Below, piece by piece: positions 49,183 to 50,888 of a stretch of DNA of 50,888 nucleotides. A model generated the notes under the pieces. The model had not been told where the DNA came from. It did not search any database and saw nothing but the letters and a program-made list of their open reading frames with translations. Source of the DNA: Gemmatimonadota bacterium (GTDB taxonomy: Bacteria > Gemmatimonadota > Gemmatimonadetes > Gemmatimonadales > GWC2-71-9); contig QHUQ01000051.1 in the NCBI GenBank assembly GCA_003221985.1, forward strand, positions 1 to 50,888, given 5' to 3'. Each line of letters starts with the position of its first letter. Within the stretch, counting starts at the first letter, position 1. Position numbers and translations under genes: made by a program.

Positions 49183-50888
49183 ATGGTCACCTCTGCGATC
49201 TCCAGCCGGCAACGAGAAACCCGCGACTCGGTCGTGATCCGATTCGCCGGCGACTCGGGGGACGGGATGCAGGTGACCGGCAGCCAGTTCACGCTCGAGA
49301 CCGCGCTCGCCGGCAGCGATTTCTCGACGTTCCCCGATTTCCCCGCAGAGATCAGGGCCCCAACCGGCACGACGTTCGGCGTATCGGCATTCCAGATCCA
49401 CTTCGGCAGCAGCGACGTGATGACGCCGGGCGACGCCGTCGACGTACTCGTCGCGATGAACCCCGCCGCGCTCACCGTCGAGCTGCGCGATCTGAAAATC
49501 GGCGGCACGGTCATCGTCGACACCGCGGCATTCAACGAGCGCAATCTCAGCAAGGCGGCGTACGCGCGGAATCCGCTCGACGACGATTCCCTCGCCAAGT
49601 ATCAGGTGCTCCGGTTCGACATCACCAAGCTCACCGCCGATGCCGTGAAGCCGCACGGGTTGTCGTCGCGCGAGGCGCATCTCTGCCGCAACATGTGGGC
49701 GCTGGGATTGCTCCTCTGGATGTACGGGCACGAGCGGACCGCGACGATCGAATGGCTGAACCGGAAGTTCGCCAAAAAGCCGGTGATCGCCGCCGCCAAC
49801 ATCGCCGCGCTGAACGCCGGCCACGCGTTCGGCGAGACGGCGGAGATGCCGGAGCATCTGGTTGGGTACGTCGTCCCCAGAGCCGTCACGCAGCCGGGAC
49901 GCTACCGCACGGTCAGCGGGACCGAAGGCCTGGCGTGGGGACTCGTGGCCGGGTTGCGGGCCGCCGGCATCGAGAAGATGGTGTTCGCCGGCTATCCGAT
50001 CACGCCGGCCTCGGCGTTGTTGCACACGCTGGCGAATCTCCGCACCTATGGCGTCGTCACGTTCCAGGCCGAGGACGAGATCGCCGCGAGCGGCGCCGCG
50101 CTGGGTGCCGCGTATGCCGGCGCCCTCGGCGTGACGTCGAGCTCCGGACCAGGCATCGCGCTCAAGACCGAGATGCTGGGGTTGGCGATCGCGACGGAGC
50201 TGCCGCTCATCGTGATCGATTCGCAGCGCGCCGGCCCGTCCACCGGCATGCCCACCAAGGCGGAGCAGTCGGATCTGTTTCAGGCGGTGCACGGCCGCAA
50301 CGCCGACGCGCCGCTCGCGGTGCTCGCGCCGACATCGACGGCCGATTGCTTCCATATCGCGATCGAGGCGGTGCGCCTGGCCACCAAGTACATGACGCCG
50401 GTGATCGTACTGAGCGACGGCTACCTCGCGCACGCCGCCGAGCCGTGGCTCATTCCGCGCGAGGCCGAGCTGCCGCGCTTCCCCGTGTCGTATCGCACCG
50501 ATCCCGAAGGATTCCATCCGTTCCTGCGGGACGCGGAGACGTTGGCGCGGCCGTGGGTGAAGCCCGGCACCCCGCAGCTCGAGCATCGCATCGGCGGGCT
50601 CGAGAAGGATTATGACTCGGGGCACATTTCCTACGATCCCGACAATCACGCCCGCATGACGAAGGCGCGCGCCGACAAGATCGCGGGGATCGCGCGCGAC
50701 ATTCCGTTGCAGGACGCCGCGCTCGGTGACGATCACGGCAAGCTCGCGGTGGTCGGCTGGGGCTCGACCTTCGGCGCGATCCATCAGGCCGTGAAAATCG
50801 CGCGCAACGAGCAGCGCGACGTGTCGCACATTCACGTGCGCTACCTGAGCCCGTTCCCGCGCAATTTGGGCGACTTGCTCAAACGGTT
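49183..50888 (+). CDS. korA: 2-oxoacid:acceptor oxidoreductase subunit alpha (KorA type), 3' end missing
   Basis: A ferredoxin-linked enzyme part that oxidatively decarboxylates 2-oxoglutarate or another 2-oxoacid. About 568 residues are present; the frame is open to the right edge. The N-terminal gamma-type domain has VIRFAGDSGDGMQVTGSQ; then the alpha domain has VFAGYPITPAS, AEDEIAASGAALGAAYAG, SSSGPGIALKTE and GPSTGMPTKAEQSDL. The beta subunit should follow outside the window. TAGATT, which includes the stop of the proline dehydrogenase gene, lies six bases before the ATG. Confidence 0.95.
   Translation, partial: MVTSAISSRQRETRDSVVIRFAGDSGDGMQVTGSQFTLETALAGSDFSTFPDFPAEIRAPTGTTFGVSAFQIHFGSSDVMTPGDAVDVLVAMNPAALTVELRDLKIGGTVIVDTAAFNERNLSKAAYARNPLDDDSLAKYQVLRFDITKLTADAVKPHGLSSREAHLCRNMWALGLLLWMYGHERTATIEWLNRKFAKKPVIAAANIAALNAGHAFGETAEMPEHLVGYVVPRAVTQPGRYRTVSGTEGLAWGLVAGLRAAGIEKMVFAGYPITPASALLHTLANLRTYGVVTFQAEDEIAASGAALGAAYAGALGVTSSSGPGIALKTEMLGLAIATELPLIVIDSQRAGPSTGMPTKAEQSDLFQAVHGRNADAPLAVLAPTSTADCFHIAIEAVRLATKYMTPVIVLSDGYLAHAAEPWLIPREAELPRFPVSYRTDPEGFHPFLRDAETLARPWVKPGTPQLEHRIGGLEKDYDSGHISYDPDNHARMTKARADKIAGIARDIPLQDAALGDDHGKLAVVGWGSTFGAIHQAVKIARNEQRDVSHIHVRYLSPFPRNLGDLLKR

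Noticed and set aside
48579..50615. A 678-codon plus-strand frame over the proline dehydrogenase/korA junction
   Set aside because: Arg-rich shadow in another frame; it crosses the stop of one well-supported gene and the start of the next.
48781..50835. A 684-codon minus-strand frame opposite korA and the proline dehydrogenase gene
   Set aside because: Composition is that of a shadow frame, while both plus-strand genes have full family motifs.

Overview
The window is GC-rich, densely packed bacterial chromosome with no rRNA, tRNA, phage, transposase or CRISPR array that I can see. Several features point to a free-living, aerobic, Gram-negative-type soil or sediment bacterium, most likely Gemmatimonadota or a near relative: lipoprotein signals, outer-membrane-like beta proteins, many TPR proteins, an ECF sigma factor beside a membrane protein with a glycogen-binding-type domain, a NagB/PIG-L fusion and bacterial Ku/LigD. 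This assignment is an inference from gene content; no marker gene was searched.

Layout. 1-5433: hemDCB (minus, hemB cut by the left edge), a TPR gene, then ccmABCD (heme export for cytochrome c maturation, including a 36-residue ccmD), a receiver-only response regulator and a STAS protein. 5601-9305: acetyl-CoA synthetase, a VKOR/DsbA-like disulfide pair and two small unknown genes. 9312-14537: a four-gene minus cluster (two exported proteins, OsmC-like, CDP-alcohol phosphatidyltransferase), a cyclic-nucleotide-binding protein, DoxX, a large TPR protein and argJ. 14538-18692: two exported proteins, a transmembrane CBM48-type protein and ECF sigma factor, a DUF255 thioredoxin-like lipoprotein, a CDGSH protein and a small zinc-ribbon protein. 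18705-25581: a HmuY-like protein, P5C dehydrogenase, a glyoxalase-fold protein, a degenerate histidine kinase, a two-TM protein, a NagB/PIG-L fusion and a small membrane protein. 25582-30853: a multi-hairpin intergenic region, a histidine kinase/OmpR pair, a serine hydrolase, a PEP-mutase/isocitrate-lyase-family enzyme and a membrane protein. 30973-35453: a DUF4349 lipoprotein, ACT, small basic, EVE, alpha/beta hydrolase and large lipoprotein genes. 35547-38960: ligD and ku, divergent across 21 bp. 39001-43028: a DUF5684-like protein, DUF72, a frameshifted lipoprotein gene, tag, efp and an unknown gene. 43062-50888: a TPR lipoprotein-like protein, an SBP/histidine kinase/sigma-54 regulator operon, proline dehydrogenase and a KorA-type oxidoreductase subunit cut by the right edge.

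How it works together. The left end supplies heme and exports it for cytochrome c. Acs, PutA-type proline oxidation (split into two genes 27 kb apart), KorA and the NagB fusion feed central carbon metabolism. Ku/LigD form a two-protein non-homologous end-joining system.

Most notable signals: (1) a CIRCE-type HrcA operator placed over the -35 of efp; (2) an exact 11-bp tandem duplication that alone explains a frameshift in a lipoprotein gene; (3) a TANNNT box 5-9 nt before the start codon of many first genes, suggesting widespread leaderless transcription; (4) ku and ligD apparently sharing one symmetric -10 box; (5) a palindromic repeat inserted in frame in ligD, with a decayed relative in a sigma-54 regulator; (6) an EF-P whose loop lacks the modifiable Lys/Arg.
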